Shown one piece after another: positions 39,089-52,400 of a stretch of DNA of 64,000 nt (the first letter of the stretch is position 1; the number at the start of each line of letters is the position of its first letter). This DNA is from Stercorarius parasiticus (taxonomy: Eukaryota > Chordata > Aves > Charadriiformes > Stercorariidae). A model generated the notes under the pieces. The model worked only from the letters and a program-made list of their open reading frames with translations. It ran no database searches and was not told where the DNA came from. Position numbers and translations under genes: made by a program. Where the stretch lies: the NCBI GenBank assembly GCA_013396915.1, contig VWZL01000728.1:124001-188000 (forward strand), in the 5' to 3' direction.

Positions 39089-41392
39089 GGATATATATGG
39101 GATTTCCAAGAGAAGGTAGAACAATAATTGTGGTACAAATGCATCTGATTCACTGGCGTCTAAAGAATGACTGTGGTACATGCTACATCCTCTTTGTTGT
39201 TTTTGTTTTTGTTTTTTTGGTGTTGTTTTTTGTTAGGTTTTTTTCCTCACAAACACTGGAAACAGGCTTTGGAGCTGTAGAGAGTGGAGACTCTCAGTTG
39301 AGTTCCCTCAGTAGTGTTAAATTGGCATAAATTTGTATGAAGTTCTGTCTCTCCCTTAGAAGTCCCATTCTACTTCATGGAGGTAGGAAGACAATAGGAA
39401 GGATTTAGGGGATGATTCCTGCTAACAGAAACTGGAGTAGCCTCATAAAGGCAAAGTTTATGAGGCTGTCAAGAGTCTGAGAAAGCACTGGAGGACAGGG
39501 CTGGATGGTAGACCTGGGCAGATCGATACTTCATTACTTTAAGACACAGGGATGGAGTTGGATAGTCTGCCTGCCCTCTTCACGGTGCTGGCAGTGGGGT
39601 TGATCCCCTCCGGGTTGTTTTCTCTGTGCAATACTGAAGCAGGTTATGACAACTGGAGGACTATATCTTCCTGCATTAGGACTAAAAGATAAAACACTGT
39701 GCTGGGCAAAAATCCCGAAATAGCACTCAACGTATGACCTCAGATTCCAAGGGCAAAGATAACTAGCCCTGAGTGAAGCACCGCTGTACCTCTGCCTCTA
39801 CATACAGCGTGTCCATGGCTCAAGCAGACATACCCCATGTTGGTATGGGCTATATGAGCATTGGGGTGGAGGGTGTCATTGGCTCACAAATCTCAGCCTC
39901 AGTGCTATGGTGAAATCCTCAGCATTACTGGATGCCTGCTACTCCACTGGGTGGCACAAGGGATTTAGCATTTCCCTTTGGATTTGTCCTTCAATTTGAG
40001 AACGAGTGAAGTCTTCCCATCAGTGACTGTATCAACAGTATCTTCCCCTTCTTGTATTCTTGTTTTCTAATAGCCTTTTCATCTGCTGACCTGTTATGAG
40101 CTGCTGCAATTGCCTCTTGCAGTGGTCTAAAGCCTTGTTAACTTAGCCGTGGGCCTTAAACCACTAGGTCACCCATATTCTTAAACTTCCCCTTGCTCAG
40201 CATCCTTAGCCATCATCTTTTTTTGACAAATGACTTTCCTCTGCAATTTTCACCACCCATGTAATAAACAAAAAAGATGGAGATTTACTGCTCTGCAAAA
40301 CCTTTCCTCCCTTTTCTCCTTCATCCCACTTATCTTTTCCTCCATCGCAAATTGGCAAGGAAACCAGTCCATAAACTTTCAGATTTATATCTGACCCAGC
40401 TCCCCTCCAGCATTCAGCAATTTATTGTATTTTGCCAGTTACTCCCTCTCTTTGTCCCTTTTTTTTTGCCCTTGTAAAAACAAGTCTCTGTGGCTGTAGA
40501 GAAAGGAAGCCCTGACAGTGCTCTCATGACCATTTTTATGGACAAGAAGAAATGTCATTTTCAGTGGGACTCCAGCAACTTCTCTGGCATCCTGCAGGGT
40601 CCAAACAGTAACTTTTGAAGAGAGAGAAACTATTTGCCATTTGCAGCCAGCTGTTTCTTGTGGAGAAGTATCTCCCCAGCTCCCATCAGGATGATCAGAA
40701 TGTTTTTCTTACTAGTCCGCGGTTACTGCATTCCCCTTCCTAGTTACTCCAGTAGAAAATGGCATTGTTTTCAGTGGGAATGGCCTAAGGAGGGCCCCAA
40801 AAGGCATCTCTGCCCTCAGCTCTGAAGCATATTCTGATACTGTTCCTGTTTTGTCATCCATTTGGCCTGCATTCCTTCACTATCCCCCTCCCAAAGTGTT
40901 TCAAAGCCCGTTCAACAGCTTCTCCCTGTGCCTGAAGTCACTGGGATGAGTACTGGGAGGAGATGCTTTTGCTGATGACAGCTTAAGTTGCTTTTTAGGT
41001 GCTTTATGATGTATAGAGTTCTTTTTTGGTAGGAACAGAAATTTGTTTTGCATTCATGAGCAAGCAACAAGCTATTCAGAGGCACGTATGTGAGTTCGTG
41101 TGTTTGCAGGTGCACACCCAAAGGAGTTATAGTTCTGGATGATTTTTTTCTAATTTCAAAGATAAACTTCAAAGTATACAGGACCAAAATTGAAATAGTT
41201 TGCACAAACACTGCAATGGATGAGGTTTCTTAAGGAAGCACTTAATTATATTCTTTCCTTTTTTTTTTTTTTATGGTGTCTTCTCACACATGGAAGCTAC
41301 TCTCCAAACCTGAGACTTGTGGTAAGCCTGTCCAGAGGCACAGTGACAAATAGCTTCTGTCCCTGAAAAACTTGCAGTCATAACAGATCAGA

Positions 41393-41420
41393 AATAGAAA
41401 CAGAAATTTCTGTTTCTATT
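41393..41420. repeat. Perfect 28-bp palindrome
   Basis: aatagaaacagaaa is followed directly by its reverse complement, with no spacer. One bulged A at 41392 then allows three more pairs (cag at 41389-41391 with ctg at 41421-41423). Confidence 0.95.
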
Positions 41421-44400
41421 CTGCAAAAGCCCTTGTTTCAGTACCCAAGGGAGGGAAAACCTAACTCATTGTCAAAATCAAAAGGTGGTGAAACTGAGTG
41501 AAACACCACAGAAGGGCACGAAACCCACCATGCATATTTTAGATGCAGATTTACCAGGAGAATGAAGTGTGCTATAGCCCCCTCCTTCTCTTCCCCACCT
41601 ATTAGAGCCTCCTACAGTCGGCATATATACTTGCGATCATATGACATGGACATGGTGATGTAGCCCTGACCCCCCCAGAACAGAGGCGAGGGACACACTG
41701 TGGTCCTGATGTTCTGCACATGCAACCTAGGTTTGAAAGGGAGAAGCCACATAAATCATGCAAGTGATGCACACTAACTTTTGTTAGCTAGAACAAGCAG
41801 GGCTAAGGACAGCTGATGGAGTGGGAGGAAGGGAAAAGTGATAGAAACAGTAGCTGAAGAGTGAATTGAAGTAACATGTCCCCACATAAAACTCCTGAAG
41901 TTGCTGCAGGCCATGTCTATCACAGAGCACCTGTGAGGGTTTTGGGGAACTTGCTTAACCAAGCTGTATTTCATCACTTGAGCTAGGCCATTATTCTGCC
42001 ATGGGTAACAATGACAGGTATATGTGGTTTCATGGACTTTCACATTCATCGGTAATCTAATGACCATAGGGGGCTTTCTTTCTTGCTGTTTCCCCTTGAG
42101 GCAGATTAAGCTGGTCTGGTTTTATCTGGTACACACTCATTTGGCTTTTTAAGCATACCTTTGGGTGTCTCTGTCCAACCGCTCTGTGGTCTCTGGGTAC
42201 ATAATTCCCATTGACTTCAGAGGCAGCTAAATGTCCTCTGACCCTTGAAAACCTAGGTCTTAGTTTCCCATTTGTCAAAATCTATTATACTAGACTGTGC
42301 CACTCATATTTTATGAGTCTAAACACAGTAAGTCATGACTTGTTGGGTACAATAATAGTGGGACTGTGGAAGTTGTCCTAGCCCCAGCATCACACTTGAC
42401 AAATACACATTTCCATGCAGTTTTCCATTAGGGTGGTGCTTATGCTCCTGTTGAGACTGTGGTTAGATGGTAGATGTCATTTTCTCCTTGAGCTAATGTA
42501 CCACTCTCATTCAAGTGCCCCAAATTATTTTTTTTTGTGTACACACAGTACCAATTATTGTCATATCTGTTTGCAGATTACATTTAGAAACGTGAACTCT
42601 GCATTCCTGATATTTCCCATGGGAGGCTAAAGTACCTTTTAAAAACTTTAACTGCTGTTGTCAGCTATAAAAAAAGGCTATGTGTGAGAGTGGGGAAGTT
42701 TTCTCAATGCGCAGCATAGGACAATTCCACCTAATACATAAATACAGAATTTTTGAGGACCTCAGATTACTTGATCCACTCCAGTTTCTGAAGTCAGTGT
42801 AAACTTTTTCTCCACAGCTTCATTAAAATCAAAAGGCCTTTTCATCCTGCAGAATCCCAAACAATTTTGCATATTCAAAAAATCTTGCATTTATGGCCAG
42901 AATATTGTGACTTTTCTTTTTTTTTTTTTATTAGGTCACCTAGTTCACCTGCTTCATTTCACAGCAACTGAGCACAGACTACCAACCTGCTTAAAAATGT
43001 AGAAATAATTGTCAGTTGGAAAATTCTGCTGTTTGATTTGCATGTTGTTACTGCAACATCACTGAAATATCCCAAATCTTGCAGAAACAGGCACCCAGAA
43101 TTGCCATTGAACCCTTGGGCAGGCAGGCAGTTGTCACACCATCTTTGTGGACGGGCTCGGTGAATGTGATGATTACAGAATTCAGATCTGCTGCTTCAAA
43201 AGCAGTGAATTCTGTCTCTTCGGTGAAAGGCAAACATCTAATTGATAGAATTTCAAGTAATTTTTGAGTAATTTTTAGCACTAATCCAATTCAAAATGAA
43301 TGCGTGGTAGGAAGATATTCTACTTGCAATTCAGTAGAGGGCAGTGATACAAATACACAGATACGATTACTCAATTTATTTCAGTGTATGGTTTTACTCT
43401 ATAGGAAGATTCTGAAGGGTTACCTTTTTATTTACGCATTTCACAAATTATCTTCTCTCCATATTGTTTGCTAGTGGAGGCTTTTTGTCAAGCATAGATG
43501 TGTCTCCTGTTAGTCAAATGAGGTGTAAGGAGAAGGTACACGAGAATTCTAAAGTGATGTTTTCATATCAAGTAAAGGTTTTAGTGCTTTCATGCATTTC
43601 CCCTTAGTTCTCCTTTGCATGCTTTTACCTGGCCTATTCAAAATAACCGTAAAAGCAGAGTGCAAAACAGATGTAGGAGCAACTAGTTAATGACATTTAA
43701 AGCTATTAATCTTCTCTCTGAAAAGAGCTGTCAGCAGTGTAGCAAGCATGATGGAGTCTTTGGCAAACGGCAGCACCAGCTGATTGGTAGCCAACTGTGC
43801 TCAACATGTTGCAGCTGTGGCCAGTATCTGTATCCAGCCAAAGAGATGGGAAATGACATGGATGACTGAGTATCAAATGGGCAGTGATGAACTGAGGAGA
43901 TGAAATACCTCTGGCAAATTTAACACTATGGAGGCTGGCATTCAGGAAGCCTGTATGTGTAAATGTCTTAGGATTCTTTCCTTAAAGCAGATTTAGTTTT
44001 ATTTCTGCTTCATTGTAGCTGATGGAGCTTCTGTCTTTTTTTTTTGTATTTTTTTTCACCCACCCTCCTAAGCTTTAGTGTTTTAGCATGTTTACTTTCA
44101 CTACTTTTCTTTCCTATGATGTATTCCAGATGTATGTGTATTTTAGCAACCAGATCATGACAGTGAACACTTTCAAATCTTACAGAAAATGTTGCCAATC
44201 AGTCCTGGAAATTAAGGGGTAAGCTACTAGGAGAGATTTTTTTTTAACATCTCTTACCTTTGCATGCAGACCAAGTCTTCCACTGGGTGCTTAGGGAAGG
44301 TTGGGCCAGTATTTAAGAAGTAAAGGTAGGTGGGGAGAGAATGGAATAATATGAACTAGAACACCTTGTACCAAAGCCTTTTTTCCTTAGCCAGCTATTC

Positions 44401-47400
44401 TTGATCAGCTGCTTGTGTGCTGTAGAAGAGGCTGTCTGTATAGCTTGTCTTAATATCTTTAACTCCTGCCATGCGACTATCAGCCCTCTCGCCTGTTCTT
44501 TTGCTCCGTGTACAGAGCAGCCCTTGATCCTCAAGACTCGTTCTGGTCACCTTTTGTCATCTAAAGTCGATCCTGGCTTTAATGTCCAAGTTCTCTCTGG
44601 GCTCATATCTGCTGATCATTTCTTGTCCCAGAGTAACCACAGGAATGTCCTCCACCTTGTGCTTTCACAGTGTCTCTGGATACTAATGGCAACTTGAATT
44701 TAGTATTTTTCACTAAAAGATGTCAAGAAATTCCCGCTGGACCCTGTAAGTCAGGGTTTATGCTATTTTCAGTGCTCAGGCAAACAGGCTTTGGAGGCCT
44801 CATGTGAAGTAACCAAGGTTATGCAGGGCGAGTGGCACAGTTTAAAGTAATCTACGTTTGCGCTGACTCCTGATTCACTTCTGTAATGCTGGTTCAAGTT
44901 GCTTCCTACCAATCAATGTGCATAATTCTTTCCTTAGTTGTTTATTGATTCACTCAATGAATTGAAGTGTAGCACTCATTAGTTGAGATCCTTACACAGT
45001 ATCTATAAAATTATCCAGATTCTTAGCTAGTACGTACTGGCGCAGTTGAATCACATTCAATTTGTCTAAACCTATTTACACCAGAGGTTTCTAAATTCAA
45101 TAATGGTATGGGAAAATGCCCTTCTGAGTGATAATTCTGTTTCTTGGTGCACATGGTTCTTTCACAGTCCTAATTCTGACAAAATGCTAAGAGAAGCCAA
45201 ATTAATTTTTGTTTTGTTCCATTTTTAAATTGGAATATCTTTTTTTCCTTCACAAATTGTCTGTTATTATTATTCATTATGTGTCCTTTGATGAAAAATG
45301 ATACATGAAGAATGGTTTCTATTACTGAATTATTTTTGCACATCATGCTTAATTCTGCAAATGAAGCAGATAAAGTCAATGAGGCTCAGTTAAGGACCAA
45401 AACTAATTCTGAAAGCTAATTATTTTCACAAGGGAGACTCTTGAAGACTATAAATTAGGAGGTTGCTATTCTAAGAAGTTTTGTCTTAGCCGAGTTAGTT
45501 GCATCTCCAGGAGTGAGAGAGGAACAGGGACAGGCCTGAGGCCAACCTGTTCCCCAGCTGAAGGTCTAGCTGTTCAACTGGAGTTGCATAGCTATTTTTG
45601 AAACAGGCCAAAGAACTTTGATGTTTTCTTATCTGCTTTTTAAACAAAAATGCATCCATGTTACCACTCTGAATGCAGAAATAAAGGGAGGCACAAGACC
45701 CAAAATGTTTCCCACTGAAACCTTTTCATTACCTCGGAGACTGAGTGTGAAGATTTACTTCAAAGATGCTTTAATAATGTTGTAAACAAATTATGTGAGT
45801 AGGAACGACTCCTAGGTTAAAGTCGGATAACCTGTGATCCGCTGAGCTAGAAATAGACTTGATAGAATAAGAAAGGCAGAAGAGCCACTTCTCCAGTCTC
45901 AAAGTGAGTGTCCTGAGTGAGTGATCTGTGGTTCACAGATCCCCTTGGGACCATGCGAGGACCAGAAACATCATCAGGTCCAACTTTGGAGAGCAGTGGC
46001 CAATCCCAACGTGAATTTGGCCTTTTGGCTGTGTGTAACCTGCTCATTGACCTCAAATACTGACGTTTGTAAACATTGTGTACGGTTTCTATTTCAGATG
46101 ATTTTTAGAAGCTCAGAAATACATTTTTCTCCCTCTTTCTATACTGTCTATATGTCTATTTCGAAGAGAATCTGACTTTCCACTTAAAGAGAAATGAAAA
46201 TATTGTACTAAGCAAGCAAACATTTTAAAAACATGTCTGAATGCATCTGTTCTTCCCTCAGAAGCGTATGTCAGGAATCTCCGGAGCTGCCTGAGGAAGG
46301 CAGATGTCTGATTCTCACAAGAACTTCTGGCGCTTTTGAAGGTCTCAGGCTGTTATTCATTTTTTGACTTGTTCAGATTCCATACAGACCCAGGCAAAAA
46401 AGCTGCACCCAAAAAGCCAGTGGGAGAGCACATAATTAATTGAACCAAGGAAATATGCTGTATACTCTGAGCAGCATGAGCAGTTGCTGCCTGCTTTGAC
46501 ACTTTGCATATAGTCCTGAAATAGTGACGGCTATTTCAAGCTTCTGCTGAGATACTGATGGTTTCAGGCAGAAATCATTTCATTCTGAGTTGCATTTGTA
46601 CAGGATGTAGTACAATGAGGTCCTCATTCGTGATCAGGTAACAGTGCAATACAGTAATAATAAACTTCAGTTGTGACTGTTTCTCTCTGTCTTTCTTCCT
46701 TTTTCTTATTGCCTTCACTCTTAGTGCCCCTCCCCTTCCTATTATTCCTTTTCATTGGCTTGCCAGACAAGAATATTGGTTGAGCTTTCTCTGACACACT
46801 CAGCCTGCCTGCTGGGAGGCTGCAATGGCACCTCTCAGCTGTAGTGTCCCTGCCGGTGCTGTTGCTTTGCCCTGCTCACTCTGTGCCACAGGAGTCCTCA
46901 GGCAGGCCAGGTGAGATGTCAGTGTTCCTCCATGCCACTGGTGCCCAACAAAGTCTCTGGTCCCTTCTCATGCTGGCTTTCACGAGGTTCTCCTATTCTT
47001 CCATTTCTTGCCCGAATCCTTGATGAAACCATTCTCCAGTACTGGATAGCAACACTTGCTAGCTGCAGTGTCAGCTGCACATCACACTAAGCCTCTTTTT
47101 GTGTAGAAAGCATCACGTATGTTTTTTACCCCTACTGTTTCCCTGAGCAGTTCCCGCAGCTATCACAATGTGTTGAAGAGGAGTGACACAATGTTGTTGG
47201 CTCTTTTCTTCAGTTTACTGTCTTGTAGTTGCTTTTTTTCATGGGGTCAGCTGCTGCAGCAGCATCAGGATCTCAGGGCACAAAGGAAGATAATTCCTGC
47301 AGGGGCATGGGGGAGAGTTCTTAGGTCATGTTTGGGACTGGAAATGGCCAGGATATTTTTCCCATGATTTCCATGAGCCATCAATGTACCTGGTTTACAG

Positions 47401-48107
47401 CATATCAATCTGCATCTGTTGGTCTAATTTTAGAGATGAAGCACTCATTATAGTTGTCAGTCCTGGTTATTAATATGCTCAAATTCTTAAAGGGGTATAT
47501 AATTTGCTTCCCAGGCTTTCTTCATGTACTGCACATCTTTGTGTCACCATCCCTGCTGCTCTGAGCTCAGCAGATGGCTCTTTGTAAGCAGGTGGTATTT
47601 TTTTTTGCTATAGGAAGAAATATATTTACTGTTCATTCTGGCACTCATGAAAATATTGTAAACTTTAAAGAGATATATTAAAAATATAAATAAAATGCCT
47701 GTAAGAGTTATTGCCAAATTGATATTGGACCAAAGGCACCTATTCAAGTGATCAGCAGCCAGAAATGAAGTGTACAAGCCAAGAGTATTGAAAGAACCAT
47801 TAAGAATGTTAAAAAAATAAAAGAGGCAGATAAATCTCATACTGTGATGAATGATAGCCAAGGAACATCTAATCATATCTGGGTAGCATTTACTGAAATA
47901 ACTCAACCAGACTAAAATGAAGAACATGAAAAAGATGGTGTAAAAATTATTGGAATGTTCTTTTTTCTGACAATTTTTCATTAATCTTCAAGAAGGAATA
48001 AGGATTTATTTAAAACAAATTAAATTAAGTGGTGAGCACTAGAATACGGTTCCTCTTGATCTTGGTGTGGCTGTAAAAACATAAGGTTCTCAGCAACTGC
48101 ATTTTAA

Positions 48108-48133
48108 GGGTTGGGGGGTGGGAGGAGAGGGGG
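48108..48133 (+). other. G-quadruplex-type motif
   Basis: Runs of 3, 6, 3 and 5 guanines are separated by 2, 1 and 6 bases, meeting the usual G4 pattern. It is on the sense strand, so both intronic DNA and pre-mRNA could fold. No folding evidence beyond the pattern. Confidence 0.6.
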
Positions 48134-49366
48134 ATTGCAGTTTTCCAACCACCTCTCCGTAATAAACCGACATGCAGAACGGTGGCTATGTTCAATTGGA
48201 AAATTGCTCACTGCTGTAAGAAAATGTGAAATTCAGGAATCATCTCGCAAATGAACATACAAAAGACACACAACAAACTACCAACACTATGTCTATAGGC
48301 TTCCATTCCTTGATTAATCCATCTATATCTTTTGCTTTTAATGGCAACGTGCCTGGAATTTCTTGGATATTAATTAAGAGTAATATGGAGAAAGTGACTC
48401 TGTGATATTGTGACAAACTGACTTAAAAAAAGGAATGTTTACCAACAGATTGGACCAAAGCTTGGCTTCTTCACTGTACAAATACAGATTTCATGAGGTC
48501 TTATGTCAGCAAATGCTCATTTTTTCTGTTGTGTCCTTTAAGGAGGAATAGCCTCCTTTCTGCTAGAGCTCTATTGTTGTCATCAGAGTTATGGCACGAT
48601 AGTCTAATGATCTTAAAGCTCTGTGGAATGTCTCTCCCATGAAAGAGAGTATATAAGAGCATGTTCTCTCTGTGTGTAACCCATAAGAACAGATGGAACA
48701 TGCATTTTGTTTAAGCCACACTGTAGTCAGAGTTTGAGCCACACTTTCAGATTTGAGCTGGTTCTGGTATATATTTAAGGATTAGGGAGCAGATGGCTTG
48801 AAACTCAGAGCTGGATGAAATAAAATTTTGTTTTAGGAGCTGAAATTTCAGTGCAAGCTGGGGTAAGGACTTAAACTATTGATTTTGATTGAGGTATACC
48901 ACACCTTATGAACAATCTAAGATCAAAGAGCTGGCTGCTCAATGAGCAATAGTTATTTGTTATGAGTGAATGAGTGTTAACAATTGAAATGCTTCTCTTT
49001 GCTTGAATAATAAATGGAGTTCACTGATGTGCTGTTGCTGGCAGGTTATGCAGACACACATGTGGCTGTAATGTTTCTTTGGGGGTCCCTTTTGCTTCTG
49101 GGCCACTCCTACAGAGGTGTGACAGGGCAGCTTGTTGCTATCAGTCATTGATAACCGTACACAAACCACTCCGGACATTGTACTAGCAGCTGTGTTTAGC
49201 TTTCACAAACTCCCGCTTTGTAAGGTGATAGGAAACTGTGCTCAGAAAGTCAGGTACCTCTGCAAAATCTTTGCTTTGCGTGCAGCTCCATTTCTTACCC
49301 ACCTGTTGGCAATTTAAACCAATAATCTAGAAACAAATGCATTTCTTATTTTCTCTTTTTTTCCAG

Positions 49367-49466
49367 ATTTCAGAAACCCTGATCCAGAAACTGAATCAAA
49401 ACCTGGTCCATTTTGAGTTGAAGCCAGGGGTTCAAATCCTTGTCCATGCTGCCCATTTAACAGCAG
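49367..49466 (+). CDS. SORCS1: SORCS1 exon n: membrane-proximal ectodomain
   Basis: The exon is 100 nt, phase 0 in and phase 1 out, residues 536-568. It encodes ISETLIQKLNQNLVHFELKP and then GVQILVHAAHLTA. It is flanked by introns of 10.4 kb and 4.65 kb. The acceptor has a strong pyrimidine tract (ctctttttttccag). The donor is gtcagt. Confidence 0.95.
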
Positions 49467-52400
49467 GTCAGTATCCTCTTTCTGTCTACTCTCTCTCTAT
49501 TGCTCTGTAGCACAGCAAGCAATATATTCCTTGGCGGTAGTGGTGTGCTATCAGCTGTATTTTAAACATTTCTTATTTTTATGTCACAATAATAACTCAG
49601 TGTATGGGAAGACATTAAAATGCCTGCTCCACCTCCCCTTTTTTTTATCATGCCAAAAAGAAATGCTTTTGCATTTACAGCTAATCCTTTTGTTTACTTT
49701 ATGTGCAAGAATTTGCTGTTGTTGTTGGAAATGCAGTATAAGTAGCAGTAGAAATGTGTACTTCTTGGCTGTCTCTGAAATACTCAATAGCTAAGCAGCA
49801 CCTTGGCGTATTCAGCCTGGATCACACAGTGCAAAGGTTACCAGCTAGATATTCTAGAATCAACGAACATTCAAAGCAACTAAGCACAGTTCAGTTGTTG
49901 TTCAGCAGTCTGAAAGACAAGAATCGATTTACATATGCACACACATAAAATTAGGCAGTTTAGACTTTAACTAATCCTATCTCAAAATGAGCCATCTCAA
50001 AGTCCTGATATTTAATTACACGTGCCTCTGTCTATTCTGTATGCTAAACCCTCATTTCACAGTACAGCCTCTATTTAACTATTACGAGAGATGGGATGAA
50101 CAAATCTGTGCTCAGGATTGTTAGAAATTCCTTTTCTCCAGGAGCTGCTGATAATTCTGATCAGTTGTTATCGGCTTCTTTTGCTAACTTGCAAATTAAA
50201 AGACTCAGTTCACTTGTACCAACAAACTGCTCTACAAAAAGCATTTTATTGTATGATCAGGTCTGCCCAAGCTGATGTTGGTCCACATGCTGTCTTGTAC
50301 GTAAAGGGAAGGAAAGAGAGTGTTAAGAAAGGGTGTAATGTGAATTTAAATCCCCCTAGAAGACAGCCTTGGTGTTTGCAATATTTCATTTTTCCTAAGC
50401 AGAACTTGATAATATCTGCCCTGGGAATATTGCTGCATGTTTCTGTTTCCCATTAGCTGTGAAACAGATGATCAGATGCTTACTTTTAGAGATGTTAGAA
50501 CCAAAAGCATAAAAAAGCAGAGATGCAGCACAGCTGAGTGATCCCTAAAAAAACCTCAAAACACAACAGCTTAAGAAGTGAGTTTGATATTTTTTTTCTC
50601 CTGTAGATTGTAAAAAAAAAAAAAAATGTAATAGACATATGACACAGAAGAATTGTTGACTTTACATTTAAGATTTAAATTCATGTACATTTTACATAAT
50701 AGTTGTTATCAGAGAAGAAATCCTTGCCCTGAATTTTCAACGATGACCAGTGATACTATATGTACTTTCAGAAAACGCTCAGTGCCCATCTCTTAAAAGA
50801 AATGTATCTGAAAGAATCTTAATGTGACTTTCAAATGTGGAATTACCTGCAATTACTCATCATTTTTGAATTTTTTTTCTGGGCGTGTACTCTGTCAATG
50901 CACATGACTGTTTTCCATTTTGGTCAATATTCATTAATGTCCTGTTCAAATCCCAAATGAACATTTAGACATGACTACTCTGGCCCTGAATATCCTGTAG
51001 GCCTTTTCTAAAAAATTGCAGTTAGAAGGAATCGCATTAGATATTCCTGGGAAAGGCTCGTCTTTACCTCTTGCTCCTGAAGGGACATTCCTGATTTCAT
51101 GTAGTGGAAAAAGATGACACTTAAAATCACATCTCCAGCCCTCCCTTTAATGCAAGATGAATCTGGATCCAAGTTTTGTGCTGTATGTAGGAGCCTCCTA
51201 CAGCTTCTTGGAGAGGAATTCTGGGCATCTCTGCATGAGGGAGTGCACAGGGTCCCCAGCGGCTCCATCAATGCTCAGAGTGATGCTGGTCCCAAAGCCA
51301 GATAGTGGAGGTACTGTAGCACTTTTCTGGGCTACTAAACCTTGTCTGCTGCCCTGCCTGAACAAAAAGGGTCTATCAGTGTGGCACAAGGCCATGCTAA
51401 ATAAATGTACAGCCTCTGGGCCTGTTTCTTGCTAGCTCAGGCTGAAGCAGAAGGTGCTCGGCTCAGACATGCTGTGTAAATACATGTCCTTTGTGCTCAC
51501 CAAAAATGGACATTTTTAATTGTATTTACACACACGCCAGGAATGAGTTCTTTTTGTCCATAATGGATACAAACACTCATTTGTCCTGCAAGGTAGGCTC
51601 TGTTGTACTGCTCTTTGAAACCACAGGTGAGATGTGAGTGATTGCTGTAACTGGCTTCACAATGTCCTATAGGAATGCTACGGGATTGTGTCTGTTGCAG
51701 AAATATGCTTCAGTAAGAATGCAAAATGAGCCCGGACTGCCAAACTAGATATTAAAAAGCCCAGAGAGCAGCCACTGTGAGGTTTTTGAGGGAATATGGC
51801 TCCTTATCAAGCTGCAGAGGTCATGACTTAGTTCCCTGCCTAAATAAAAGGCCCAATTTCATGACATCAAAACTTGGGAATAGTTTAGAATTTGACAAAA
51901 CGCCAAGAGAGATTTACTTAGCTGCTGAAAACTATTGTTTTGGTTGTCAAGGAAGAAGAAGAATTGTCCTTTTGAAATCCAAGCTTTTATAAAAAAATAA
52001 ATAAAATAAAGCAGGGGAACCTGGAACACAAGTCAGCACCAGAAGCAGTCCCTAGAAAACACAAGCCAGGGAGACGCACATGGCCCAGAGGTGCTGCTCT
52101 GGTCTGTGGTACCCTTTCTTTCCCAGCCTTTTCACTATGACTGTGTTGGACTCCGGGCAGCTATGGGCTGTAGCTGACTGAACCGCAAAGCTCAGCATGT
52201 GTTTTTCTAAGTGCACACATATGTACACGTATGTTCCCCCTGTGCGTGTGCCTGGTCATGCACAGCAGCAATTTCTGCAGCAGAGAAGCTGCAGGGAACA
52301 AAAGCATAGGTATCTAAACTAGCTTGGTGTGGATGTTCAAGCAGAACTTGTAGAAATGAGCCTCTGTGTGTGTGTGTGTGTTTTATGTGAGCATGTGCCT

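Larger units (their letters stand above)
38967..49366 (+). other. SORCS1: 10.4 kb intron between exons m and n
   Basis: Holds the alternating purine-pyrimidine tract at 39008-39088, a perfect palindrome at 41393-41420, a stretch open on both strands at 43.08-43.27 kb and a G-quadruplex-type motif at 48108-48133. The longest minus-strand frame (47544-47981) is AT-driven and unassigned. Confidence 0.75.

Noticed and set aside
38905..39181. Overlapping frames on both strands rich in Tyr, Ile, Val and Cys
   Set aside because: They are translations of the TG/TA/CA microsatellite, open in several frames because of the dinucleotide repeat.
44401..44697. 98-codon plus-strand frame with mixed composition
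   Set aside because: No recognised family, no compatible splice phase with exons m and n, and no repeat signature. Treated as chance.
47544..47981. 145-codon minus-strand frame with hydrophobic, membrane-like composition
   Set aside because: AT-rich sequence yields Phe/Ile/Leu/Tyr codons on the complementary strand. No start context, domain or splice support was seen, and it sits within a SORCS1 intron.
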